A stretch of 64,000 bases of DNA from Flaccisagitta enflata (GCA_965153355.1 OZ231127.1:58156001-58220000), one strand, 5' to 3'; numbered from the stretch's first letter, positions 11,518 to 22,895 are shown. Made by a program: numbers and translations. The notes: generated by a model not told the origin, from the sequence alone.

Positions 11518-11732
11518 TTCTTCTTCTATTTCTTCTATTTCTTTATTCCTTCATCGTCTACTTTTTCTACTTCTTCTTCTTCTTCTTTTTCTTTTTCTTT
11601 TTCTTTTTCTTTTTCTTTTTCTTTTTCTTTTTCTTTTTCTTTTTTCTTTTTCTTCTTCTTCTTCTTCTTCTTCTTCTTCTTCTTCGATTTCATCTTTTTC
11701 ATCTTTTTTTTTCTTCTTTTTCTTCTTCTTTT
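11447..11732. repeat. (CAT)n then TTC/TTTTTC arrays
   Basis: About 70 bp of CAT triplets (11447-11516), then TTC and six-base TTTTTC repeats to 11732, lying exactly between two AGTCGCG-family elements. Confidence 0.95.
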
Positions 11733-11733
11733 T

Positions 11734-11991
11734 AGTTGCGGACACGCAACTCTATACGAGGCTTTGTCCGTCCATCCGTTCGTCCGTCCGTCCGTCCGTC
11801 CGTCCGTCCGTCCGTCCGTTCGTCCGTCCGTCCGTCCGTTCGTCCGTCCGTCCGTCCGTCCGTCCGTCCGTCCGTCCGTCCGTCCGTCCGTCCGTCCGTC
11901 CGTGGTGATCGAGTTGGAAAGTGTGAAAACGCGCACTTCCGCCGCTGCCCACCCGTCCGCAACTGGTATTGGCCGTGTATCCGTCCTTGTT
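11734..11991 (+). mobile_element. AGTCGCG-family element, AGTTGCG variant
   Basis: The 5' hairpin is AGTTGCGGACACGCAACT, followed by 'ctctatacgaggctttgtcc' and about 130 bp of (CCGT)n with GTTCGTCC variants. Then come 'gatcgagttggaaagtgtg', 'ctgcccacccGTCCGCAACT', a terminal hairpin-like GGCCGTGTATCCGTCC and TTGTT. The 3' motif GTCCGCAACT carries the base change that complements the variant 5' hairpin. A TTC array follows the end. Confidence 0.8.
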
Positions 11992-12343
11992 CTTCTTCTT
12001 TTTCTTCTTCTTTTTTTTTTCTTTTTTTTTCTTTTTCTTTTTCTTCTTCTGCTTCTCCTTCTTCATTTTCTTCTTCTATTTCTTCTTCCTCCCATACCAT
12101 CTCTTCTTCCTATCCAAATTTGTTTCTGCCGTCGATTTGCTCCCGTCGATCTTTGGTCTGATATTCCCACCCAGCTCGTCGGCCAGATATCATATCCTGC
12201 ATCCAATTAAACACCAAATCAAACCCTCTTTAAAACGTTTTAAATCCCAGTCAAGATTTTTACACCAACTGGCAAATCAGGCTTCCGGAATGTTCTTTGA
12301 TGTTATCCCGACCTCATTCTTGCAATCTCCATCTTTCTTTTTT

Positions 12344-12509
12344 AGTCGCGGACACGCGACTATACACCTTGCCGTGGCGGTCGGTAGGTCGCCAGGTCGG
12401 TATGTCGGTAAGTCCATCGGTCCGTCACATTTCTGAATTCCAAGTGGTTTTTGCATTGCTGCTCCTGCCGAACCGTCCGCGACTGGATTACCGTGTACCC
12501 GGCCTTGTT
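12344..12509 (+). mobile_element. AGTCGCG-family element, complete
   Basis: The 5' hairpin is AGTCGCGGACACGCGACT preceded by T5. GGTCGGTAGGTCG-type repeats follow, then 'tttttgcattgctgctcctgcc', the 3' motif GTCCGCGACT, 'ccgtgtacccgg' and CCTTGTT. It belongs to a second subfamily with the copy at 40285. A 450-bp TTTC array begins immediately after it. Confidence 0.8.
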
Positions 12510-12511
12510 TC

Positions 12512-12960
<449 letters not shown>

Positions 12961-13039
12961 CTTTCTTTCACTGTCTCTTTCTTTTCTTTGCTCTCTTTCT
13001 TTTCTAAATTCCTTCATTTTCTATAGGCCTCATTTTTCT

Positions 13040-13360
13040 TACTTTCTTTTTTTTTTCTTTCTTTCTCCCTTTCTCTCTTTTCTTCTTTATTTGTTTGTTT
13101 GTTTGTTTGTTTGTTTGTTTGTTTCTTTTTTCTTTCTTTTATTCTTTGTTTTTCTTATTTGTTTCTCTGTTTGTTCCTTTGTTATTTTCTTTGTTTCTTT
13201 TTTTTTCTTTCTATCATTCTTTCTATTCTCACTTACATTGGTTGCTTTCTTATTTTTTTTTATTTATTTTTTTTTTTTGTCATTTTCTCATAGCTTTCGT
13301 CTAAAGTTAGCCTCCTTTTCTCTATTCCTTACCATTTTCCTCGTTTCTTGGTGCGAATAT
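13040..13360. repeat. T-rich tract with (TTTG)n
   Basis: Imperfect TTTC/TTTG sequence including a clean (TTTG)n run at about 13086-13128. It grades into the left flank of the foldback element. Confidence 0.75.
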
Positions 13361-13371
13361 CGACTAAAAAT

Positions 13372-16300
13372 AAATATAACCGTCTGAGGATTAAGGTTTT
13401 GTAGGGCTTCATAAAAGTGGCGAATCCAGTGGCACCTATCATGTTGGGTCTTAAAATGTGCGTATTACCTAGGGGAACTCTAATCCAGGCTTGGTTGACC
13501 CTATTTCAGGTGCGTGTTCCAATGCCACCAAAAAAACTGCCCAAAATGGCCAAAAATGGCCTTTTTTGGCCATTTTTGCCCCTTAAACCTATCTTAAACT
13601 TGGTGGAGAGCCATAAAATTTTGCATGCACATGTAGTAGACCCTAATTAAGTTGTATGCAAAAAATTTTGAAATTTTGAAAATTTTAAGGTACCTAAATT
13701 TGAAAAAAACAGTTTTTTTCCGAGTATAGGTCAAGAAAAATGATTTCATTACCCCCCTTAATGTTGACCGATTTGGACAAAATTTTTATTGGAGGTACTT
13801 CACATCATGGACTACCTCCATGTAAAATTTCATCCAAATCAGAGCACTTTAAGTGCCCGAAATTGTGTTTGAAAATCAAAAATTGGAAAAAAATGACTCT
13901 GAAAATTGTCTTTGAGCTGGTGGCATTGTCATATCAGGGCAGGGATGTATGAACCATGGGCCAAAATTCCTTTAAGAGACTGTTGGTGATGCCCCAAAAA
14001 AATTTCATGACCCTGGGAGCATTTTTTGGGTGTCAAATAACAGTTCTTTGAAGACCGTCAGACCAAAAATCGCGGAAATTTCCGATTTTAGGCCTTTTTT
14101 CAACCTGTAACCTGAAGAAAAGTTGAAATATGGTCCTGAAATTTTGCATGCACATGTAAGAGACCCTAATTATGTTTTATGGAAAAAACATGGAATGTCC
14201 AAAAAAATTTAAGGTTCCTAAATTTAAAAAAAAGAAGTTTTTTTCGAGTATAGTTGAGAAAAAATGATGTCATTACCCCCCTTATTGTCGACCGATTTGG
14301 ACAAAATTTTTATTTGAGGTACTTCACATCATGGACTACCTCCATGTAAAATTTCATCCAAATCGGAGCACTTTAAGTGCCCAAAATTCTGTACGACAAT
14401 CAAAAATTGGAAAAAAATGACTCCGAAAATCGTCTTTGAGCTGGTGGCATTGTCATATTAGGGCAGGGATGTATGAACCATGGGCCAAAATTCCTTTAAG
14501 AGACTGTTGGTGATGCCCCAAAAAAATTTCATGACCCTGGGAGCATTTTTTGGGTGTCAAATAACAGTTCTTTGAAGACCGTCAGACCAAAAATCGCGGA
14601 AATTGCCGATTTTAGGCCTTTTTTCAACCTGTAACCTGAAGAAAAGTTGAAATATGGTCCTGAAATTTTGCATGCACATGTAAGAGACCCTAATTATGTT
14701 TTATGGAAAAAACTTGGAATGTCCAAAAAAATTTAAGGTACCTAAATTTAAGAGAAAAAAGTTTTTTTCGAGTATAGTTGAGAAAAAAATGATGTCATTA
14801 CCCCCCTTATTGTTGACCGATTTGGACAAAATCTTTATTGGAGGTACTTCACATCATGCACTACTGCCTTGTACCACCTCCTCGCTGGTGGCCCTGGCTC
14901 TGGTCTTTGATATTTAACATATAAGAAAATATGTTTTACTATATATATCACTGACTACCAAGAGTGCAGATGATAGCTGTCTAGTCGCGGACACACGACT
15001 CTACACCTAGCCATGGTGGCTGGTTGGTTGGTCAGTATGTTGGTCTTAACGTGCTCCAATTAGGATGAAATTTTACATGGAGGTAGCCCACGATGTGGAG
15101 TACCTTCTGTAAAAATTTGGTCAAAATCAATTAACTTTTGGGGGGTAACAACATAATATTTCCTCAACTACACTGTTTTTCTGAAATTGTGGTACCTAAA
15201 AATTCTTTGGACCTTCCACTTTTCTATAAAACATAATTAGGCTCTATTACATGTGCATGCAAAATTTCAGGACCATATCTCAACTTTTTTTTGGGTTACG
15301 GGTTGAAAAAGGCCTAAAATTGGCAATTTTTTTAATTTTCACTCTTATGGTCTCCAAAGAATTGTAATTTGACACCCAAAAAATGCTCCCAGGGTCATGA
15401 AATTTTTTTTGGGCATCACCAACAGTCTCCTAAAAGAATTTTGGCCCATGGTTCATACATCCCTGCCCTAATATGACAATGCCACCAGCTCAAAGACAAT
15501 TTTTGGACTCATTTTTTTCCAATTTTTGATTTTTGTACAGAAATTTGGGCACTTAAAGTGCTCCGATTTGGATGAAATTTTACATTAAGGTAGTCCATGA
15601 TGTGAAGTACCTACAATGAAAATTTTGTCCAAATCAGTCAACATTAAGGGGGGTAATGACATCATTTTTTCTCAACTATACTCGAAAAAACTTGTTTTTT
15701 TGAAATTTAGGTACCTTAAATTTTTTTGGACATTCCATGTTTTTTCCATAAAACATAATTAGGGTCTGTTACATGTGCATGCAAAATTTCAGGACCATAT
15801 TTCAACTTTTCTTCAGGTTACAGATTGAAAAAAGGCCTAAAATCGGCAATTTCTGCGATTTTTGGTCTGACGGTCTTCAAAGAACTGTTATTTCACACCC
15901 AAAAAATGCTCCCAGGGTCATGAAATTTTTTTTGGGCATCACAAACAGTCTCTCAAAGGAACTTTGGCCCATGGTTCATACATCCCTGCCCTGATATGAC
16001 AATGCCACCAGCTCAAAGACGATTTTCAGAGTCATTTTTTTCCAATTTTTGATTTTCGAACAGAATTTTGGGCACTTAAAGTGCTCCGATTTGGATGAAA
16101 TTTTACATGGAGGTAGTCCATGATGTGAAGTATCTCCAGTAGAAATTTGGTCCAAATCGGTCAACTTTAAGAGGGGTAACGACATCATTTTTCTTGACCT
16201 ATACTCGGAAAAAACCTGTTTTTTTCAAATTTAGGTACCTTAAAATTTTCAAAATTTCAAAATTTTTTGCATACAACTTAATTAGGGTCTACTACATGTG

Positions 16301-16574
16301 CATGCAAAATTTCATGGCTCTCCACCAAATTTAAGATAGGTTTAAGGGCCAAAAATGGCCAAAAAAGGCCATTTTCGGCCATTTTGGGCGTTTTTTTTGG
16401 TGGCATTCGCACACGCACCTGAAATTGGGTCAACCAAGCCTGGATTAGTGTTCCCCTAGGTAATGCGCACATTTTAAGACCCAACTTGATAGGTGCCACC
16501 GGACTCGCCCTTTTGACCCCTCTAAACTTTGAGCTAGAAATCCTTATTCCTCAGACGGATAAAACGAATAAATA
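13372..16574. mobile_element. 3.2-kb foldback (long inverted repeat) element
   Basis: Two arms of about 1.5 kb are inverted copies of each other around a spacer of about 180 bp. The outer ends read CCGTCTGAGGA (13380) and TCCTCAGACGG (to 16558). Within each arm a unit of about 525 bp is repeated in tandem three times: 'cattacccccc' marks units at 13747, 14271 and 14796, and the inverted equivalents lie near 15150, 15658 and 16181. The 11-bp direct repeat CGACTAAAAAT flanks it at 13361-13371 and 16575-16585, a candidate target-site duplication, although the bases between it and the matching termini differ in length on the two sides. No transposase frame is present. Architecture resembles Foldback/Galileo-like non-autonomous elements. 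The small frames repeated in the arms are not conserved as proteins in a way that suggests coding. Confidence 0.85.
14983..15040 (+). mobile_element. AGTCGCG-family 5' end inside the foldback spacer
   Basis: AGTCGCGGACACACGACT followed by 'ctctacacctagccatgg' and a GGTTGGTTGGTC run sits in the loop of the palindrome. No matching 3' end is seen before the right arm begins. Confidence 0.6.
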
Positions 16575-16855
16575 CGACTAAAAATTCAATATTTTTTCAT
16601 ATTTTTTTCAGCAAACGTAAATGATATTCCTTGAGTACAGCTCAACAAATCTCAAACCAACAAGCCCCTTAGCCTTCCCCTAGAAGTTTTCACCCTCAAA
16701 ACCGTAAAGTATCGCTCCGACGACGAGGTCACGCAAACAGCACTAACCAGCCACATTATAGCATCATTGTTGGCAATCAAATTGAAAAGCATCATCATCA
16801 CCATCATCAAGTAGGCTGAGGAAATAGTAATGGCTCATCTTTTTGGCGAGGAGAA

Positions 16856-16860
<5 letters not shown>

Positions 16861-16942
<82 letters not shown>

Positions 16943-16974
16943 CGCACACGCATAACACACACTTAAACGCACGC

Positions 16975-17072
<98 letters not shown>

Positions 17073-17085
17073 ATACACACACATA
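16861..17085. repeat. (GA)n and (AC)n microsatellites
   Basis: GA array at 16861-16940 and AC array at about 16977-17065 with AC-rich margins. Confidence 0.97.
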
Positions 17086-17109
17086 CAAACATTATGTTAG
17101 GGAGAGAGA

Positions 17110-17343
17110 AAACGAGGCCGGATACACGGCTACTTGTTTGTGCGTGCAAGTGGGCAGGGGCAGTGCTGGAGCAGGTCACTAGGGCATCTGGGCAGTAGCA
17201 GTATGCATAAAAATCTCAAAATCGCCGAAAAAGTATAAAGGGGACCAGCCGAGCAACCGACCGACCGACCGACCAACCGACCAATTGAGCGACCGATTTA
17301 ACGGATGTAACCGATATAGTGTAGAGTCGCGTAGCACACAACT
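17110..17343 (-). mobile_element. AGTCGCG-family element, minus strand
   Basis: Read on the minus strand it begins AGTTGTGTGCTACGCGACTC, has a GGTCGGTCGGTCGG tract, 'ctgcccacttGCACGCAC' and ends GCCGTGTATCCGGCC then TCGTT. The 3' motif approximates the complement of the 5' motif. Confidence 0.7.
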
Positions 17344-17384
17344 AACAATAAAGAAAGAGGAATGAAAAAAAAATCCATAGAGAA

Positions 17385-17432
17385 AACCAGTCGCCCTAGG
17401 GCAATGTATGGTCAGCGATACCCGTTGCCCTG
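17385..17432 (-). repeat. Dispersed 'AAAGGGTATCGCTGACCAT'-type motif
   Basis: 'agggcaatgtatggtcagcg' followed by 'atacccgttgccctgct' is the reverse complement of the block at 21461-21500. The ends AGGGCAA and TTGCCCT are inverted. Confidence 0.6.
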
Positions 17433-17449
17433 CTATGGATGTGATTGTG

Positions 17450-18862
17450 AGGTATTACATCCTCGAATTAGGTGTTGTTTATAAACGACAAATAAACGCC
17501 GTTTATAAACAATGCTATATGATTGTTTATAAACATTAAAAATGCAAGTCAAATAAACAAAAATTGTTTAAATGGCAGTAAAAAACACTGTTTATAAACA
17601 ACTTCATAACGCTGTTTATAAACAAAGGAAAATAGGAAATTGTTTGACCTGATCAGTATAAACTGAAAATGTCCACACTAGAAAATGTTCTACTAGAAAA
17701 GTCAAAATTTTGAAGCTTGCTACTTATTTTTTTTACCCCAAAAATTGTTAAAAAGAGCCCATAATTGATCGTTTATAAACACAATAATATTGATGTTTAT
17801 AAACAATAAAAATTAGGTGTTTATAAACGCTAAATGATTTATGTTGACAAACACAAAAAAAAATATTAAAAAAGTGGTTTATGAAAACAAATTTATGGTG
17901 CCAAATAAACGATTTTTTGATTATTTGGAAAGGAAAGGAGGAGAGAAATGTGAAAATCTGTTTATGAGATCAAATTTATGGTACCAAATAAACAAATTCA
18001 TTTATGAGATTCATGTTTTTGGTGTTTATAAACACAAAAACTTCTAAAGGAGTGTAAATGTTTATGATAACAAATTTATGGTGCCAAATAAACAATTTTT
18101 TGTTTATTTGAAAAGGAAATTGAGAGCAAATAAACAATTTTGGATAAAGAGGAGGAAGAGGAGAGAAATATAAAAATCTGTTTATGAGATCAAATTGATG
18201 GTACCAAATAAACAAATTTGTTTATAAACACAAAAATTTCTAAAGGAGTGTTAATGTTTATGGTAATAAATTTATGGTACTGAATAAACGATTTACTGTT
18301 TATTTGGAAAAGAAATTGGGAAAAAACAAACAATTTTGGATGAGGAGGAGAAGGAGGAGGAGGAGGAGAAAAAAATTCTCAAGTACTTTTCCCATTGCAA
18401 TTTTTGTGGCTATAAAAAAAGAAATAGGGGGCAAAAAACAATTTCTGTTTATTGTTTTGGCGTTTATAAACGCAATATATTTAGCGTTTACAAACACTTA
18501 ATTTTTGTTGCTTATAAACATCAATATTATTGTGTTTATAAACAATCAATTATGGGCTCATTTTAACAATTTTTGAAGCTAAAAAAAATGGTAACAACCT
18601 TCAAATTTTTGAATTGTTTAATAAAACATTTTCTAGCTTGAGCTTTTTCAGTTTGTACTGATCAGGTCAAACAATTTCTTTTTTCCTCCGTTTATAAACG
18701 GTAATATAGAGTCATTTATAAACAGCGTTTTTTAATACCATTTAAACAATTTTGTTTATTTGATATGCATCTTTTGATGTTTATAAACAGTTGCAAAGCA
18801 TTGTTTATAAACAGCGTTTATTTGGCGTTTATAAACACCCCTAATATTGAGCACGTAATATC
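17450..18862. mobile_element. Inverted-repeat element rich in GTTTATAAAC palindromes
   Basis: Arms of about 380 bp at 17450-17830 and 18455-18862 are inverted copies; shared marks are 'ttgtttgacctgatcagta' in the left arm and its reverse complement near 18650-18675. Across the element the 10-bp perfect palindrome GTTTATAAAC occurs at least 16 times, with further one-mismatch copies. The middle (17830-18455) has three diverged tandem units built on 'aaatttatggtaccaaataa'. The outer flanks contain similar TGATTGT(G)AGG sequences, a possible imperfect duplication. No transposase frame. Class is uncertain (MITE or foldback type). Confidence 0.8.
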
Positions 18863-18909
18863 TCGTGATTGTAGGTAGGTAATATCTCGATTGTGATTGT
18901 AGGTGATGG

Positions 18910-19412
18910 GTAGCAGCAGTAGAACACATGGGGACTATCATTTGTTCATTCGTTCGTTCGTTCGTTTGTTGGTCAGTCCGTCCGTGTGTGCAGATTTGAG
19001 CCTCCAGGCTGGGGTTTGAGACTCAAGGCTGGGATTTGAGCCTCCAGGCTGGGATTGGAGCCTCCATGCTGGGATTTGAGCCTTGAGACTGGGATTTGAG
19101 CCTCGAGGCTAGATTTTGAGCCTCCAGGCTGGAATTTCAGCCTCCATGCTGGGATTTGAGCCTTGAGACTGGGATTTGAGCCTCGAGAATAGAATTTGAG
19201 CCTCGAGGCTGGGATATGAGCCTTGAAGCTTGAACTTAAGCCTGGAGGCTGAAATTTGAGCACCGAGACTGGGATTTGAGCCTCAAGGCAGGGGTGGGAC
19301 AGATAAACGAACAAACAAACAAACAAACAAACAAACAAACAAACAAACAAACAAACAAAAGTCACCCTGTGTTCTACAGGACATCGTCCCCTTTGGGGCC
19401 GCTGCCCAAAAA
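18910..19412. mobile_element. TIR element enclosing a 20-bp minisatellite (copy 1)
   Basis: The left end is diverged ('gtagaacacatggggact'). The right end reads 'gtgttctacaggacatcgtc' then 'ggggccgctgcccaaaaag'. Inside are (TTCG)n, GTCCGTCC, about 15 units of a 20-bp repeat and (AAAC)n at 19309-19358. Same family as 20380-20794 and 20812-21427. Confidence 0.75.
18994..19296. repeat. 20-bp minisatellite, about 15 units
   Basis: Units of the type 'ctgggatttgagcctcgagg' with period exactly 20 and individual base changes. The minus-strand 130-residue frame is its translation. Confidence 0.9.
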
Positions 19413-19492
19413 GAAAGATCTCATTGATTTAACAAGTCAATTTCTTTGACATGTAAGCATCCATCCCTTATCTGCATCTATGAAGTTCGGCA

Positions 19493-19603
19493 CAGTTGAG
19501 CCCAGCTCCATTGGACCGGCCGCTTATAACAGTATTCCGCCTAAAATGAATGTAAATCCATGCTCCCTTCAATTTGTTTCTTTTTGGGCAGTGGCCCCAA
19601 AGC
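19493..19603. mobile_element. Degenerate pogo/Tc1-type MITE and element fragment
   Basis: 'CAGTTGAGCCCAGCTCCATT' and 'cgcttataacagtattccgc' resemble the left half of the MITE at 19828. It is followed by 'tttttgggcagtggcccc', a left-terminus fragment of the minisatellite-carrying TIR family. Confidence 0.55.
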
Positions 19604-19827
19604 ACTATGTTCCCAGAGGGCGTCACCTCAAGACAAAAAAAATTATGCTGGCACTTTTGACCTAAAAGAACGGCTAAAACTTGTACAGTTGCTTACCCTG
19701 AGCAAGAAAACATATGGTTTTACCTGCGTCATAGCTAATCCAAAGCCTCTTTTTGCACCTTGAAGTCAACTACTTCTCTCAAATTAAAATGCGGCAAAAA
19801 ATGTTTTTTCCATTTCATATGGTACTA

Positions 19828-20004
19828 CAGTTGAACCCCGCTCTAACGGACCCGCCACCAACGGAATTTCACCTATAACAGATACAAATTCATAGTCCCT
19901 TAAAGTTAATTTCTTTTATTTTCTTCGTTGGCAATAACAGCAGTCCGCCTATAACAGAAGAAAACTGTTAGTCCTCTGAAATCCGTTAGAGCGGGGTTCA
20001 ACTG
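19828..20004. mobile_element. 177-bp MITE with perfect 23-bp TIRs and TA duplication
   Basis: The inverted ends start CAGTTGAACCCCGCTCTA and match for 23 bp without a mismatch. TA dinucleotides flank both sides (19826-19827, 20005-20006). The interior has repeated 'cctataacag'. TA targeting and the CAGTTGAACC terminus fit a Tc1/mariner or pogo-derived MITE. Confidence 0.9.
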
Positions 20005-20379
20005 TATTCTAGAAATGAAAAATGCTACTTATGATAAGAGGGAGGATGCCAAATCTTTATCAAAGGTTCAGGATTGATTGAATACGCCATGTGTAAAATT
20101 TGGTAAGCCTGCTTCTAAATTTGTAGGACCTATTGAAAAAAAACTCGCAAAATTCCAATCTCAGATGAAAAAAATTGTGTCCATTCAGAGCACCCAAATT
20201 GTTGAACCTACTGAGTTCAAGAGCAAAAAATTGTCCCTTGATGAATCATGACGCAGGCAAAACCCTATATAGGTGTGATCTACACATACTTAAGAACATT
20301 TTTATACTATAGCTGTCATCTCTAGGCACTGGCTTTTATTTTTTGTCCTGTTATGGTACACTCTCCGATCTACGTGCAA

Positions 20380-20794
20380 AGGGCCGATGTCCTGTAGATC
20401 ACAGGGGGGAATTTCCTGACGTCGGTCCTTCCGTCCGTCCCCCCAGTTGGCCATCAAGGCCTCAAATTTGCTCTTGCAGCCCTCAATCTAGCCCTCCAGG
20501 CCTCAAATCAGCCATCCAGGCTTCAAATCAGCCCTCCCCCCGCCTCAAATCTGACCTCCGGACCTCAAATCTGCCCTGCAGACCTTCAAATACCCCTCCA
20601 AGCATCAATTCAGCCCTCTGTCACTCATATTTGCTTTCCAAACTTCAAATCTGCTTTCCAAGCTTTAATATCCGCCCCTCAGCCTTCTTTAAGTGGCCAA
20701 AATCAGTCTTTTAAGGCTGGAATAGGCCCCCTTCGGATGTCTGGAAATTACCCCCTGTGTTCTACAGGACATCAGCCTTTTGAAGCCGCTGCCC
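20380..20794. mobile_element. TIR element enclosing a minisatellite (copy 2)
   Basis: The left end 'gatgtcctgtagatcacagg' pairs with the right end 'cctgtgttctacaggacatc' followed by 'gccgctgccc'. The interior is a degenerate array of 'ggcctcaaatcagccctcc' units. Confidence 0.75.
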
Positions 20795-20811
20795 TGCTCT
20801 CACTCCACTTT

Positions 20812-21427
20812 TTGGGCAGCGGCCCCGAAGGAGACGAAGTCCTGTAGAACACAGGGGGACTTTCGTTCGTTCGTTCGTTTGTCCGTTCGTTTGTCCGTTC
20901 GTTCGTGCGTCCCCCCCTTATCAGGCCCCTTAGGCCTAAAATCTGGCCTCTCAGGCCTCAAATCCAGCCTCTCAGGCCTCAAATCCAGCCTCTCAGGCCT
21001 CAAATCCAGCCTCTCAGGCCTCAAATCCAGCCTCTCAGGCCTCAAATCCGGCCTCTCAGGCCTCAAATCCAGCCTCCCAGGCCTCAAATCCAGCCTCTCA
21101 GGCCTCAAATCCGGCCTCTCAGGCTTCAAATCCGACCTCTCAGGCCTCAAACCTGGCCTTTCAGACCTCAAACTAGGCCTCACAGGCCTCAAATCGAAAT
21201 TCCCATGCCTCAAACCTGTCCTCTCATGCCTCAAATTAGGCCTCAAGTTAGTCCTCTCAAGCTTCCAATTGGCATTCTCAGGCCTTACATCAGCCTTCTT
21301 AGACCTCAATTTAAGCTCTTGAAGGCCTTCAGTCAACCCTCTATGTAGCATCTCATCCAGGTAACGCAGGACGAACAAAAGTCCCCCTGTGTTCTACAGG
21401 ACTTCGTCCCCTTCGGGGCCGCTGCCC
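20812..21427. mobile_element. TIR element enclosing a 21-bp minisatellite (copy 3)
   Basis: Best-preserved member. The left end 'ggcagcggccccgaagg' then 'gaagtcctgtagaacacagg' is matched inverted at 21380-21427 over about 50 bp. Next to the left end is (TTCG)n/(GTTT) sequence. The core, about 20930-21300, is a 21-bp minisatellite, clean at the left and increasingly degenerate to the right. The 180-residue plus frame and the 192-residue minus frame are translations of the array. Confidence 0.85.
20935..21300. repeat. 21-bp minisatellite, about 17 units
   Basis: Units of 'ctcaggcctcaaatccagc' type with period 21; identical neighbours on the left and mutated units on the right. Confidence 0.9.
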
Positions 21428-21454
21428 TGCTTCCCCTCACTCCAACTCACAATC

Positions 21455-21565
21455 ACTCAAAGCAGGGCAAAGGGTATCGCTGACCATATATTGCCCTTGG
21501 GCGACCTGTTCAATGGATCACTCCTAGCAGGGCATCAGGTACCGCTGACCATGTGCGATCCTTGG
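21455..21565 (+). repeat. Two copies of the 'GGGTATCGCTGACCAT' motif
   Basis: 'gcagggcaaagggtatcgct' then 'gaccatatattgccct' at 21461-21500, and a second diverged copy 'gcagggcatcaggtaccgct' then 'gaccatg' from about 21529. Confidence 0.65.
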
Positions 21566-21599
21566 ATGACTAGTTACTTCTTAAATTGGCTGTAACAAA

Positions 21600-22805
21600 A
21601 TTCCGCTTAAATCAGAGAAAATATACTATCTAGAACAAAAGTATATCGGCAAGATCATTATCAGGCTGTTAATTCATCAAATGACTAGAAAAAAACATAA
21701 TTTGATCATTAAGACTCTTTGTATGTATCTTGTGGACAACAATAACGGCCTAAATTATCTTCATATGCTCTTGAAGAGATATTTTGAGAAAGGATGACGC
21801 AGTCTTCCCTCACACCTTCCGTGCAGATTTTTTTGTATCCATATCAAATGATGCGTGATACCTTCTCCATAGCTGCTTACTTACGAACCATCTGATCTAT
21901 AACCAAGTTTGGAGTGACCATGGAAATGACAAGGCAATCCTAAGGCATCGCTGTAGCAGTCTTAAAGTTAGACAACAACCTTAAACTAACAAAAAAATAA
22001 CACTTGGCCAAGTACCAAAAGCGACAAGAAAAAAAATATAATTTTTTGGCCATTTTCATTTGAAGTAGCATTCTTGTTTTGCCCGTCATTTCTAAATGAA
22101 TCGAGCCACAAGAACGCGGTTGGTGGCACTAGATCAGAAATTCGATGTAGTTTCAGAATCTCACTGATTTTTATATGATTTTGTTATCTATAGCAGAGAT
22201 ATGACCCAAAACGCTCGCCGATATATATATGTTCTAGATAGTAGGAGGGTCCTCTGTAGGCACAAGGCAGAAGACGCAAAAAAACATATGAACATCGAGA
22301 ATTATTGCAGCAGCAGCGTCAGGGGCAGCGGCAGAGGATTTGAAACAAGCTGCTGTTTCTTGATTGTTGAGGAATTTATGATAGTAGTACTTATTTAAAA
22401 CTCAAAAGCGATTGACGTTTTACATGGAACCGAGCATTGTCCACTTGCACACAGCAAGTTAAGACAGCCCCTCATTCACTTTTCTGTTTCTTTCACTGGT
22501 GCTATGCGTTTTTAGCTGAAAATTTCATGCCTACTTGTATTGTGGGAGACTAACGGACTAAGCTAACAGAACCCCGTCCCCGAGTGCTGTGTTGTCAAGG
22601 ATTTCCGCAGGGCTTCAGACATGACCAACCAATTTAATGGATTTGCTTTCAAGTTCTGTTAAAAGTTCTGTTTATTAATTGTCATCGTCTTAAAAGGAGT
22701 AGTTCGACGCCTCCACGCTGCAGAACCCCTTCAGAACAAATCCCTGGTAACGGAATGGTTCATCATATGATAGAAAAGCTCAGTCTCTTGTCTCTATCTG
22801 TCTCT
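21600..22805. other. No gene recognised
   Basis: About 1.2 kb of AT-rich sequence without repeats I can name; one 65-residue frame without recognisable features. Confidence 0.5.
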
Positions 22806-22807
22806 GT

Positions 22808-22818
22808 CTGTCTGTCTC

Positions 22819-22893
<75 letters not shown>
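22808..22893. repeat. (CT)n microsatellite
   Basis: CT array with a short GTCT lead-in. Confidence 0.97.

Positions 22894-22895
<2 letters not shown>

Noticed and set aside
13417-16499. Small frames (64-73 codons) occurring several times in the foldback arms
   Set aside because: They recur only because the underlying DNA is repeated; no start context, domain or length conservation across all six units.
18994-21300. CRISPR-like regular repeats
   Set aside because: The 20-21 bp units are contiguous and degenerate with no unique spacers, in a eukaryotic sequence with no cas genes; they are minisatellites.
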